From positions 1,705,851 to 1,769,850 of the forward strand of contig LT009757.1 of NCBI GenBank assembly GCA_900012615.1: 64,000 nucleotides of DNA, given 5' to 3'. How positions within the stretch are numbered: the first letter of the stretch is position 1; each line of letters begins with the position of its first letter. Position numbers and translations under genes: made by a program. The DNA is from Agrobacterium genomosp. 13 str. CFBP 6927 (GTDB lineage: Bacteria; Pseudomonadota; Alphaproteobacteria; Rhizobiales; Rhizobiaceae). Shown in pieces: positions 25,161-33,881 of this stretch. Under the pieces are notes generated by a model. The model was not told the origin of the DNA. It saw only the letters and a list, made by a program, of their open reading frames with translations, and did not search any database.

Positions 25161-26155
25161 CGAATAACGCACACAGCATGCCTTTCTCGCCACTTGAACT
25201 CGATGCGGCGGCGGAGGTTGAACGTATCGCCGAAAAAATCCGCCAGTCCCTTCGGTTCGACCTGCGTAAGCGCGGCCTGGTGCTTGGCCTTTCCGGCGGC
25301 ATCGATTCCAGCGTCAGCGCCGCACTCGCCGTTCATGCGCTCGGGGCTGCGAATGTCTTTGGCCTGTTCATGCCGGAAAACGATTCCGACCCGGAAAGCC
25401 TGCGGCTTGGAAAGGCGGTAGCGACAATGCTCGGCATGGATTGTGTGCTGGAGGATATCGGGCCCTCGCTTGCCGCCATGGGTTGTTATGAAAGGCGCGA
25501 CGGTTTCATCCGCGAGGTCGTTCCGGAATATGGTCCGGGCTGGACCTCCAAGATTGTTTTCGACAATGCCATGAGCACCGGCGCTTATAATATCTCTTCG
25601 CTGGTCGTTCGTTCGCCATCAGGTGAAACACGCAAGATTCGTCTCACGGCAAAAGCCTATCTCGGCATCGTCGCGGCAACGAACATGAAGCAGCGCACCC
25701 GCAAGCAGTTCGAATATTATCACGCAGACCGCCTGAATTTTGCGGTGCTCGGAACTCCGAACCGGCTGGAATATGACCAGGGCTTCTTCGTCAAGAACGG
25801 CGACGGCGCAGCCGACATCAAGCCGATCGCCCATCTTTATAAATCCCAAGTCTACCAGCTCGCGGCCCATCTCGGCATTCCGCAGGAAATCCGCGCCCGC
25901 CCACCGACCACCGATACCTATTCCATGCCGCAGACGCAGGAAGAATTCTATTTCGCCCTGCCTTACGACAAGATGGATATCTGCCTCTATGGTCTCGAAA
26001 ACAACAGGCCTACGGCCGAGATTGCGACGGCGGCCGGGTTGAGCGAGGACAATGTCCGCTTCGTCTGGACCGATATCGCCGCCAAGCGAAAGGTGGCGCA
26101 TTACCTGCACCATGCGCCTATCCATCTTCATGAGGGGGTTCAGGGCAAGTCCTGA
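25157..26155 (+). CDS. NAD-synthase-like (NadE family) amide ligase
   Basis: 332 residues, longer than ammonia-dependent NadE (~275) and without the N-terminal glutaminase of long NadE. The PP-loop LSGGIDSS lies at 45-52. Further family motifs are NMKQRTRK, GTPNRLEYDQGFFVKNGDGAADIKPI and SQVYQLAAHLGIP. An extra segment around residues 115-165 (ERRDGF...TRKIRL) explains the length. NadE adenylates nicotinate adenine dinucleotide and amidates it. As the last gene of an operon with an amidotransferase and an acyl ligase it may be a repurposed adenylating amide-forming enzyme rather than the cell's only NadE. Confidence 0.82.
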   Translation: MTNNAHSMPFSPLELDAAAEVERIAEKIRQSLRFDLRKRGLVLGLSGGIDSSVSAALAVHALGAANVFGLFMPENDSDPESLRLGKAVATMLGMDCVLEDIGPSLAAMGCYERRDGFIREVVPEYGPGWTSKIVFDNAMSTGAYNISSLVVRSPSGETRKIRLTAKAYLGIVAATNMKQRTRKQFEYYHADRLNFAVLGTPNRLEYDQGFFVKNGDGAADIKPIAHLYKSQVYQLAAHLGIPQEIRARPPTTDTYSMPQTQEEFYFALPYDKMDICLYGLENNRPTAEIATAAGLSEDNVRFVWTDIAAKRKVAHYLHHAPIHLHEGVQGKS

Positions 26156-26198
26156 GACGTTTCATCCGGCTGAGCGCTGTATCGCGCGGCGCACAGCT

Positions 26199-27152
26199 TC
26201 AATAACTTACCGTCACAACGACAGTGTCGGAGTAATTTCCCGGTGCCGGCGTATTCTGCGCCGGCACGCGTCCATAGACGGTCAGCGTCTGCAGGCTGCC
26301 TGTTCCGGTGCCGGTGGCCATCTGCCCGGCGGCATTTCCCCAGACATTCGTGCGGCTGATGTCACGGTAAAGACCGTAGGTGATCGACGCGCCGCCAAGC
26401 ACCATTCGCCGCGAAGCCGGCGGGCTGTTGCTCAGGCCGCCATTGAGAGCAACGCTATAGGCGAGGTTCGCCGTGCAGGTCAGCGCAATCGAGCCGGTCG
26501 CATCGACGGCGGAGCTGAGAACGCCGTGATTGCCGAAATTGATAGGTTGGGCTGTGACAAGACAGGTCGGCTCCACCGCGGCCGTGACGTTGAAGGGTAC
26601 TTGAGTGGGGTTTTGGGTTACGGTCGAGCAACTCGGCGCAAGTAGAAGATACGAGGCATAGGTAAAGTTGGTCTCGGCGCCAGCAAAGCTGGAGAGGTAT
26701 GGCCCCCGCGCCGCAGATGCCTGACCAGCGGCAATCCTGCCATAAACGACACGGCTTGTACTGTTCAACAAGAGCGGTAGCGCCAGGTCGATCGGTGGAG
26801 GCGATCCGAGCGCAGGTTGAGCGAGGGACCCCCAGGACGTCGTCCGCCCGGAATTTTGATATAGTTGATAATTAAGCACGTTGCTGCCCTGCAGCATCCT
26901 GCGAATCCCGCCCGACTGGCCTCCACTGCCCGCATTGATGTTCGGGCAGATGCGAATAGAAAGGCCCAGCGTCAACAACGGGTTGGAACAGGTTATGTTC
27001 AGTGTCGCGGTACTGTCCACCGCACTGCCGCTTGTGAGGTTGACGAAACCGAAATTCATATCCGACATGCTGAAACTACAGCTCTGCGCCAGCACGGGAG
27101 AGGCAAAAAGAAAAGCGGAGATGGCAAGGCTGGCACGGGTCAGCATCATCAT
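26199..27152 (-). CDS. fimbrial tip subunit with two spore-coat-U (SCPU) domains, CsuE-like
   Basis: 317 residues from the ATG at 27152, which overlaps the usher stop by ATGA and follows AGGAG; a frame from 27167 reads through that site. Residues 1-18 are a signal peptide ending SPVLA-Q. Two SCPU units follow, each starting with a Cys and a beta strand (CSFSMSDMNFGF, and PTCLVTAQPINFG near 195), and the second ends in the standard VYGRVPAQNTPAPGNYSDTV. The tandem layout and last position in the operon fit a tip adhesin. It is convergent with the NAD-synthase-like gene, with 43 bases between them. Confidence 0.85.
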   Translation of the reverse strand: MMMLTRASLAISAFLFASPVLAQSCSFSMSDMNFGFVNLTSGSAVDSTATLNITCSNPLLTLGLSIRICPNINAGSGGQSGGIRRMLQGSNVLNYQLYQNSGRTTSWGSLAQPALGSPPPIDLALPLLLNSTSRVVYGRIAAGQASAARGPYLSSFAGAETNFTYASYLLLAPSCSTVTQNPTQVPFNVTAAVEPTCLVTAQPINFGNHGVLSSAVDATGSIALTCTANLAYSVALNGGLSNSPPASRRMVLGGASITYGLYRDISRTNVWGNAAGQMATGTGTGSLQTLTVYGRVPAQNTPAPGNYSDTVVVTVSY

Positions 27153-29587
27153 TGAACGCTCCTGCATATGGCTTCAACAGTTGTGCGTGTTTCGGAAGCG
27201 GCACCAAGAACGATCTGCGCTTCACAGTCTCCTCTCATCGGCTGCGTGATGAGGAGCCGATGTTTCTCGGAAACATTGTCGAGATAGGCCTGCCCATCAT
27301 AACCAACCACGAAATCGCCGCTGCCATCGATGGTGCCGGTCGATCCCGCCTCGATGAAGTCGCCGCTTTCGTTCTTCAAGGTTACCAGCGCCACACGTCC
27401 GCCGGTCTCCACCTTGAAATCGACAACCGCCCCGCCACCTTCCGCCGGAATGACGGTCTGCTTCGTCCTGTCGATACGTGCATCGACGGGAAGATTGCTC
27501 GGGTCGAGGGTAATCGTGTTGACGTCGTAGGAATGCAGGTTTGGAAGCAATATCTTGCCACGGCGGTTGGTCTGGCCGATGGGGCGGTTTTCAAGTGAAA
27601 TCTCAACGCCCGGCGCACCCGCGTCGACAACGGCAAAGGCGTCGTCGATACGGTTGCCAAGGAAAACATCCCCGCCGGCAATCGCGATCGATCCGTCCAC
27701 CTGCGCATAGGCCTGCGTGGTTCCATTGAACTGATCGACGCCCGCCGCCACACGCGCGACGCTGCCGCGATAACTGCCCGAAGCGGAGACGATATTGCTG
27801 TTGCCCATGGAGCCACGCAAACGCCAGCCATAACTGCCTTCGGTCTGCTGTTCGGATTTTGCTATGTCGGCTGTCGCTGAATATCCATCGGCATTGGAAG
27901 ACAAACCGACAGAACTGGAAATGCCGCCCCCGAATGTCCAGGAAAGACCGGCATAAACGCCATAGGAACCCTCGTCTTCCAGGTCCTTGTAGGCGGTGAT
28001 GAAGATATTGCCGTTCTCGCCAAACCGGCGCGTTGCGGAAAGACCCAGCAGCCGGGATTTCCTTTCATCGAAGGTCTCAAGCTGCGTGTAAGAGAAGTTC
28101 AGGCTCGTCTCATCGAAAGCCAGCTGGGTGGAGGCGGATATCTGATCAAGGGAACGCGGCGCACGGGCGCTGAGCAGTCCTGAGATTTTTCTGTTTTCCG
28201 AGGTATTTGCGGAAACGGATGCGATATCGTGATAGTCACCAAACGTGCGTTGTGAGCGGGCAACGAACTGAACGCCGAGCAATTCCGCCTCGACGCTTGC
28301 GGAAAGCTGATAACCGCTTTCCTCCCGGAAATGGCTGGTTGCGCCGGAAACCGTGCCCAATCCGAAATCGCCGAGCGTAAAGACACCGCCAACCCCGACA
28401 TTATAAAAATCCTCACCACCTTCCGCATGGCCTTCCAGTGTCAGCTTATCTGAAAATCCGTAGCGCACCGTTGCTGACCCCAACAGCCTTTCATCGTAGT
28501 CGAAAGACGAGGTGCCGTAGTCGCGCCGGGCAAAGCCGAGTTCGGCGGAAAAATCGATCAGCCCTTTTGCCAGCAAGTCCGCCGAGGCGAAAAACGGCGT
28601 TTCCGACACCGTCTCGCGGCCGAGGGCATCGCGCACCACCAGCCGCGCATTGCCCGCACCGCTGACGACGGGAAGATTGGTAATGGAGAAGGGCCCTTCC
28701 GGAACGTCCTGCGATATGCGGCGAATATTGTCGACATAGACATCGACCGTGGACGGCACCGCTGCGGAGCCGGCAAATGCCGGCATCGGCATCGTCACCA
28801 TGTCTGGCCGAAGATCGAAATTTCTTCGTATCTGTAGACCACCCAGCCGCGTCGGGCGCGTCCAGGCAAGCCCGCCTGTAATTAGATCGCCTGCCCGGTA
28901 GGTCGTCAGCGTGTCTTCATCGGAATAGCTCCAGGTGGTGTCGAGCCGTCTCGTATCAAACTGGTCTAGTTGTGATGTGCTGAGAACCTGAGATGAAGAC
29001 AATACGCCAAACGGGCCGAAAACGCGGCCTTCCAGCAAGGCGGAAACGCCGTTGAAGTCGGCAATATCCGACCATCTTTCGCCACCGGAAGATCCGTAAA
29101 TCGTGTAATTCACCAGACCCCCCCAATTGCTTAGCGCCCTGTCCTGCGCCTCTTCGTCCTCGTTCCGGTCATTTTTGCCGGATGCGTCGATGACCTTGCT
29201 GGCCCGCGCCGCGGTCGGGAGTGTGAAATAGACGGATTGACTGCTCTCGTCGTAACGTGCCGTCACATCGGGCAGTCTGGAAATATCGACCCAGCCATCA
29301 CCGCCAACGGCACTGTCAACGGGTGTAATTCCAACATTTCTCAGCTGGACCGGCTCTATGAAAAGCGTACCGGCGTCGTCTTGACGAAATGTGGCGATCA
29401 GTTCTGTCGAAACATCGTTGATGTAGACTTCGAGCTGCAATTGTCTCGGCTCTTCTGCGGCAAAAGAGGCCTGTGATGCCGCAGGGGGTAAATCCTGCGC
29501 CATGGAAAAACTGCTCGATGAAATGATCGTCAAACCTGCAATCGTCAAAACGGCGAGGCTATCCGCCGGTGACGCGCGCCGTCGCAT
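27149..29587 (-). CDS. csuD: fimbrial outer-membrane usher, CsuD-like
   Basis: 812 residues with a signal peptide ending near SMA-Q (~30). The N-terminal domain (LQLEVYINDVSTELIATF) binds chaperone-subunit complexes. A long beta-barrel follows (WSDIADFNGVSALLEGR, TTYRAGDLITGG, PTRLGGLQIRRNFDLRP), then the plug-like PVVSGAGNARLVVRDALGRE and a C-terminal Ig-like domain. It assembles and secretes the fimbrial fibre across the outer membrane. The start overlaps the chaperone gene by 29 bases, so a later TTG/ATG could also be used. Confidence 0.92.
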   Translation of the reverse strand: MRRRASPADSLAVLTIAGLTIISSSSFSMAQDLPPAASQASFAAEEPRQLQLEVYINDVSTELIATFRQDDAGTLFIEPVQLRNVGITPVDSAVGGDGWVDISRLPDVTARYDESSQSVYFTLPTAARASKVIDASGKNDRNEDEEAQDRALSNWGGLVNYTIYGSSGGERWSDIADFNGVSALLEGRVFGPFGVLSSSQVLSTSQLDQFDTRRLDTTWSYSDEDTLTTYRAGDLITGGLAWTRPTRLGGLQIRRNFDLRPDMVTMPMPAFAGSAAVPSTVDVYVDNIRRISQDVPEGPFSITNLPVVSGAGNARLVVRDALGRETVSETPFFASADLLAKGLIDFSAELGFARRDYGTSSFDYDERLLGSATVRYGFSDKLTLEGHAEGGEDFYNVGVGGVFTLGDFGLGTVSGATSHFREESGYQLSASVEAELLGVQFVARSQRTFGDYHDIASVSANTSENRKISGLLSARAPRSLDQISASTQLAFDETSLNFSYTQLETFDERKSRLLGLSATRRFGENGNIFITAYKDLEDEGSYGVYAGLSWTFGGGISSSVGLSSNADGYSATADIAKSEQQTEGSYGWRLRGSMGNSNIVSASGSYRGSVARVAAGVDQFNGTTQAYAQVDGSIAIAGGDVFLGNRIDDAFAVVDAGAPGVEISLENRPIGQTNRRGKILLPNLHSYDVNTITLDPSNLPVDARIDRTKQTVIPAEGGGAVVDFKVETGGRVALVTLKNESGDFIEAGSTGTIDGSGDFVVGYDGQAYLDNVSEKHRLLITQPMRGDCEAQIVLGAASETRTTVEAICRSVQ

Positions 29588-30278
29588 TGACAGGGCCGCC
29601 TTCGCTGTCCGCTGAAATCTTCACCGTGCCGCCGGCTCTCTTGCCATTCGGTGCCGGAACGACCCAGCTCGTGCCCGACTGGCCGAGCACATAACCCACC
29701 AGCCCCTGTTGCTGGGCGACTGGCTGCCCGTTACCACCGAGCAGTTTGAGATTGGCGATCCGCAGCCGCTTCAGGCCCCTGTTGGAAACCGTTACCCGAT
29801 AACCATTGGCCTGCGGTGTCACTGACCACGTTGCCTCGGCATCACCGGCGGTCGCATTCGAGAAGAAAACGGGTATGGAGTGACGCACGACAAGATTGAT
29901 GGTGCCGGATGGGGATTTGGTCCTTGACGGCAGTTCATCGACGATGACGCGGTAGCTCTCTTCCGCCTTGATCGGCGTTTTCGAGAGCCGGACGATGCGG
30001 ACAAGGTTTTCCGCCCCCGGCTTCAATTGGGTCATGGGCGGGCTGGCAACCACATCCTGTGCGGCGGTCAGGACATCCTCTCCGTTTTGCTGGGTCCAGC
30101 GGAAAATTCTGACCTGAACGTTGATGGGCGTTTTGGCATCATTCCATATTCGAAGACTGGATGCCGCGGTTGGCGCCCTGAGATCCAGGATAACGGGTGA
30201 GACCCGCAACGATGTAGCGTATGAAGGTGAAACAGACAGACCGGCAATAAACGCAGCCGCTAAGGTAAAAAGACGCAT
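29559..30278 (-). CDS. csuC: periplasmic fimbrial chaperone, CsuC/PapD family
   Basis: 239 residues. The signal peptide ends at PSYA-T (residue 22). Two Ig-like domains follow. The first has LRVSPVILDLRAP, the SSLRIWNDAKTPINVQVRIFRW strand pair and YRVIVDELP, the PapD-family signature near residue 115; the second begins after NLVVRHSIPVFF. It caps subunits by donor-strand complementation before the usher. GGGAGGATC precedes the ATG. The gene lies 21 bases after the major subunit gene. Confidence 0.9.
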   Translation of the reverse strand: MRLFTLAAAFIAGLSVSPSYATSLRVSPVILDLRAPTAASSLRIWNDAKTPINVQVRIFRWTQQNGEDVLTAAQDVVASPPMTQLKPGAENLVRIVRLSKTPIKAEESYRVIVDELPSRTKSPSGTINLVVRHSIPVFFSNATAGDAEATWSVTPQANGYRVTVSNRGLKRLRIANLKLLGGNGQPVAQQQGLVGYVLGQSGTSWVVPAPNGKRAGGTVKISADSEGGPVNATARVTGG

Positions 30279-30299
30279 GCGCGATCCTCCCTCTGGCGA

Positions 30300-30800
30300 T
30301 CAATAGGTAAGCGTGGCCCTCACGGTGTCCGTGTAGACGCCCGGCACGGGTGTCGTCTGGGCCGGCACCCGCCCATAAACGGTAAATGTCTGTGCCCCGC
30401 CCGTTCCCGTTCCCGTCTGCCTGTCCGTGCCGATGGTATTTCCCCACAGCTGCGTGTGCCCGGAATCCCGGTAAAGCGAATAGGAAACGGTTGCGCCGCT
30501 CGGGCCGGTCATCAAACGGCTTGCAACCGTCGCGCCGGTTCCCGCGCCGGCGCTCAGCCCCAGCGAGTATGGTGTGCTTGACGTGCATTGAACGACAATC
30601 TGGCTGGTGGCATCCACGTTACCCGTGATGAAGCCACTATTGCCGAAATTGAGCAAACCGGCGGAGTTGATCTGGCATGCCGCCTGAATGGTTATCTGTA
30701 CGGTAAAGTCTGCCGTCGTGGATGTCTGCGCGAGGCTTGACGCTGGCGCGGAGATCAGTGCTGCAAGCAATGCGATATGGCGTGATTTCACGAACCTCAT
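30300..30800 (-). CDS. fimbrial major subunit, SCPU domain protein, CsuA/B-like
   Basis: 166 residues from the ATG at 30800 with GGGAGAGAG upstream. A signal peptide ends SLA-Q (24). One SCPU domain follows with the paired cysteines CQINSAGLLNFGN and VVQCTSS and the conserved ends SYSLYRDSGHTQLWG and VYGRVPAQTTPVPGVYTDTV. First in the operon and single-domain, it is probably the shaft pilin. The order pilin, chaperone, usher, two-domain SCPU matches archaic/sigma (Csu) chaperone-usher systems used in surface attachment. Confidence 0.88.
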   Translation of the reverse strand: MRFVKSRHIALLAALISAPASSLAQTSTTADFTVQITIQAACQINSAGLLNFGNSGFITGNVDATSQIVVQCTSSTPYSLGLSAGAGTGATVASRLMTGPSGATVSYSLYRDSGHTQLWGNTIGTDRQTGTGTGGAQTFTVYGRVPAQTTPVPGVYTDTVRATLTY

Positions 30801-31273
30801 GCTCTCTCCCCATGCTGTCGCACCGTTGAATTCGCTGGCGGTACGCAACAAATTATCACCCGAATAGCGGGTAATAAGAATATGCTAATGTTCGCTTCGA
30901 TTGAGTTAATAAATCCTTAACGCGGCGGCCTGAAAAACTACCGGGCGAAATGCGATAGGAAGCACAACCTGATGTGGTTTGGCTGAACGTCCAGATAGTT
31001 ATAAAAACTGTTGTAAATCAAAATCTTGATTGCAGTTTGCCGGCGCAGGCCTTTTGCAAGCGTAAAGCGGGCTGTTTGGGGAGCGGGCCAACCGCTTGGC
31101 TACTCCGCGGTGTGTGGAGCAAGTGATTCGGTATCCTGTGCGCAGATGCGCCTGACCACATCGATTGCGATCAGAAGGATGCGGGATGCCATGTTAATCC
31201 ACCCGCTATCGTGTAAATCAACAATGGCGAGAGAATTGGGCGAAACCAGATATGTCGCCCAGGCATCGGGGGG
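30801..31273. other. 473-base divergent region between csu-like operon and LacI regulator
   Basis: This AT-richer stretch contains the inverted repeat at 30853-30877 and a weaker one, AATCAA-AATC-TTGATT, at 31016-31031. It presumably carries the fimbrial promoter (minus) and the promoter of the LacI gene (plus). A 109-codon plus-strand frame at 31026-31355 overlaps the LacI start and does not look coding. Confidence 0.5.
30853..30877. promoter_or_regulatory. inverted repeat upstream of the fimbrial operon
   Basis: TTATCACCCG (30853-30862) and CGGGTAATAA (30868-30877) are 10-bp arms with one mismatch around AATAG, 53 bases upstream of the pilin ATG. It could be a regulator site or a leader hairpin. 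No regulator gene for the fimbriae is adjacent on the same strand. Confidence 0.4.
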
Positions 31274-32284
31274 ATGGCGAAGGTGGGCAAGGCTAATTAC
31301 AGGGACATTGCACGTCTTGCCGGGGTGGGGACCGCAACGGTCGAGCGGGTTCTGAACGGAAGGGGTGGCGTTCGGCCCGAACTGGTCGAGAAAGTCGTCA
31401 TCGCTGCACGCAACCTTGATTACCCTCGCACGCTGCCGGATGCGCATCGCGGGCTGCTGCGCATAGACGTCTTGATGGTTCGCCCCGAAACGACATTTTA
31501 TCGGCGGCTTTCCAAAGCCTTTGAGAGGATTGCCCAGACGCTTGATCCTCTCCTTATCGTTCAGCGCAGCTTTGTCGAGGAAATGAAACCCGAGGAGATT
31601 GCGAAGCGTATCCTGTCGACGGATGTGGCGCGCGCCGGTCTGATCCTGGCGGTTCCCAGCAGCCCTTTGGTTGGCGCAGCGGTGGAGGCGGTTATGAAGC
31701 GTGGTCTTCCGGTCGTCCATGTGGTCACCCGTGCCTCCGAGGATCGGGGAGATTTCGTCGGTATCGACAACTATGCCGCCGGGCGGACGGCGGCACATTT
31801 CATCGCCCGGATGAGCCGCAGGCAAGGCCCGATCGTTGCGCTGTGCCATCCCATTTACCAGGTGCACCGCGAACGCATTCGCGGTTTCTCCGATTATTTT
31901 CTCGAACACCCTGGCCCTGTCGCCTTTAAATGGCTTGGTTTTACGCGTGACGACGAACTCTACAGCGCAGAATATCTAAGTTCGGCGCTCGAAATCTATC
32001 CGGATCTTGTCGGCCTTTATAATGCAGGCGGCGCGAATTCCGCCCTGATCGACGTCCTGCGCCGTCAGCGTCCCGCGCGAGACCTGATGTTCGTCGGGCA
32101 TGAGTTGACGGACTATACGCGGGCGGCCCTGCGTGATGGCTTCATGGACGTGGTGCTGGATCAGGCGCCCGAGGCGCAGGCCCAGCGCGCGCTTGATCTT
32201 GTCCTGCGTCGTCTTGGACTGACCACCATCGAACCGGATTCGGCTCCCATTCGCTTCATCACCATTACCCCCGAAGGGCTTTGA
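31274..32284 (+). CDS. LacI-family transcriptional regulator (moc-like cluster)
   Basis: 336 residues. Residues 8-55 form the LacI helix-turn-helix (YRDIARLAGVGTATVERVLN then VRPELVEKV); the recognition helix reads TATVERVLN where most members have STVSRVLN, so the operator may be atypical. The rest is a RbsB-like sugar-sensing domain (LVGLYNAGGANSALIDVL). It heads the plus-strand oxygenase/binder gene string and probably controls it in response to the sugar or cyclitol substrate. A TTTGATCAAA palindrome at 32290-32299, just after the stop, is a weak operator candidate. Confidence 0.88.
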   Translation: MAKVGKANYRDIARLAGVGTATVERVLNGRGGVRPELVEKVVIAARNLDYPRTLPDAHRGLLRIDVLMVRPETTFYRRLSKAFERIAQTLDPLLIVQRSFVEEMKPEEIAKRILSTDVARAGLILAVPSSPLVGAAVEAVMKRGLPVVHVVTRASEDRGDFVGIDNYAAGRTAAHFIARMSRRQGPIVALCHPIYQVHRERIRGFSDYFLEHPGPVAFKWLGFTRDDELYSAEYLSSALEIYPDLVGLYNAGGANSALIDVLRRQRPARDLMFVGHELTDYTRAALRDGFMDVVLDQAPEAQAQRALDLVLRRLGLTTIEPDSAPIRFITITPEGL

Positions 32285-32455
32285 TCTGATTTGATCAAAC
32301 CAAGCTTCGCCGCCCGTCTCGCCTCCTGATAGATTTTTGTCATGGAGGAGGCGGAGTTCCGGGGAAACCCGAACTGATCACCGTGCCGAATGCGCGCTCC
32401 TCCCATCGTGACATCACGCGGCCGCAGACAGATGCGATCCGCCGGGAGGAGAGCT

Positions 32456-33490
32456 ATGGACGATCTAAAATATGGAACGCGAAACAAGCGCGGCGACTGG
32501 GCTCCCAACGAGCCGATTGAAACGGCGCCGCTTTTTGCCTTTCCGCCAAAGCTGGTTGCTCTGGTGAAATGGCTGCCCCATTATTTTTTCCCATGGAACG
32601 CGATCTTTGCGGCGTCTGCCGTCGCCTATTGGGCCTGGGTCATTCCGCCAATGGAGACCATGCAGGTTTTAGGGATCGGCTGGATTGCCTGGCTTTACGC
32701 CGTCAACGCGATCTGCGTCCTGCTTTTCTACGGCGCTTTCGAGCTTCACCTCTATGTTCTGAAGCGGCAGGAAAACCGCTTCAAATATAACGGCAAGTTC
32801 CCGGCCGATAACAAGAGCAATGCCTTCTGGTTCGAAAGCCAGAACCTCGACAATATTTTGCGCACCTTCCTGTCGGGCGTCACCATCTGGACCGCCATAG
32901 AGGTTGTCATGCTGTGGGCCTATGCCAATGGTTATGCGCCGTGGCTGAGCTTTACGGAGAACCCCTGGACACTCGCCGTTGTCGCACTCGTGGTCCCGAT
33001 CATTCACGAGTTCCATTTCTTCTGCATTCACCGGCTCATTCACACGCCGCTTCTTTATAAATGGGTGCATTCCGTTCACCACAATTCGGTGAATCCGTCG
33101 CCGTGGTCGTCCCTGTCGATGCACCCCATCGAGCACCTTCTCTATTTCGGGACGGCCTTTTATCACCTGATCCTGCCGTCAAACCCCATCCTGATGCTGT
33201 ATCAGCTCCATTATGCGGGTTTCGGCGCCATTCCCGGCCATGTCGGCTTCGACAAGGTGGAGGTCGGGGAGAACGGGCTGGTCGATAGCCATGCCTATGC
33301 ACATTACCTGCACCACAAATATTTCGAGGTGAATTACGGCGATGCGCTGATCCCGCTCGATCGCTGGTTTGGCACCTGGCACGACGGCTCTGCCGAGAGC
33401 GAGGCGCGGATGCAGGAACGTTATCGCAAACGGAAGGAAAAAATCGCAGCCCGCAAGGCACGCAACACAATCGGGGAGGCAGCCGAATGA
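32456..33490 (+). CDS. sterol desaturase/fatty-acid hydroxylase-superfamily di-iron oxygenase, MocD-like role
   Basis: 344 residues from the ATG at 32456 after GGGAGGAG. Several membrane spans occur in the first ~200 residues. The histidine clusters of the superfamily are present: HEFHFFCIHRLIH near 183, HSVHHNS near 205 and HAYAHYLHHKYF near 282, which bind two irons. With the Rieske ferredoxin that overlaps its end and the flavin reductase at 34885 it forms a three-component oxygenase. In Sinorhizobium, MocD/E/F remove the methyl group of the rhizopine 3-O-methyl-scyllo-inosamine, so an O-demethylase or hydroxylase acting on a cyclitol-like compound is plausible. Confidence 0.85.
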   Translation: MDDLKYGTRNKRGDWAPNEPIETAPLFAFPPKLVALVKWLPHYFFPWNAIFAASAVAYWAWVIPPMETMQVLGIGWIAWLYAVNAICVLLFYGAFELHLYVLKRQENRFKYNGKFPADNKSNAFWFESQNLDNILRTFLSGVTIWTAIEVVMLWAYANGYAPWLSFTENPWTLAVVALVVPIIHEFHFFCIHRLIHTPLLYKWVHSVHHNSVNPSPWSSLSMHPIEHLLYFGTAFYHLILPSNPILMLYQLHYAGFGAIPGHVGFDKVEVGENGLVDSHAYAHYLHHKYFEVNYGDALIPLDRWFGTWHDGSAESEARMQERYRKRKEKIAARKARNTIGEAAE

Positions 33491-33810
33491 GCAATCTGTT
33501 GACCTGGGTTTCGGCCTGCAAACTTGACGATATCGAACAGGAAGGAGCCATCCGCTTCGATCACGGAGGTCGCACCTACGCGATCTACCGCGGCCCGGAC
33601 GATAGCGTTTATTGCACCGCCGGCCTTTGCACCCACGAGGCGATCCATCTTGCAGACGGGCTCGTGATGGATTTCGAGGTGGAATGTCCCAAGCATTCCG
33701 GCGCCTTCGACTATCGCACCGGCGAGGCCCTCAGGCTTCCCGCCTGCGAAAACCTGAAAACCTATCCGACGGAAGTGGTCGATGGGGAAGTCCGCATAAC
33801 CATCGGATAG
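33487..33810 (+). CDS. Rieske [2Fe-2S] ferredoxin, MocE-like
   Basis: 107 residues. The Rieske motif is C-T-H (residues ~43-45) with C-P-K-H about 17 residues later (VECPKHSGAFDYRTGEA). No signal peptide, so it is a soluble cytoplasmic electron carrier. It overlaps the oxygenase gene by ATGA, which argues for a stoichiometric pair. It would pass electrons from the FAD reductase at 34885 to the di-iron oxygenase. Confidence 0.92.
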   Translation: MSNLLTWVSACKLDDIEQEGAIRFDHGGRTYAIYRGPDDSVYCTAGLCTHEAIHLADGLVMDFEVECPKHSGAFDYRTGEALRLPACENLKTYPTEVVDGEVRITIG

Positions 33811-33881
33811 GCGAGATCACGCGGGCGTCTCGTGCCCCGGAATGCGATCGGGCGGCCCGGCGCCTATTGGGAGGATGACAT

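Noticed and set aside
31026-31355. 109-codon plus-strand frame before the LacI gene
   Set aside because: It overlaps the start of a convincing LacI gene, lacks a ribosome-binding site and has Arg/Trp-rich composition unlike the neighbours.
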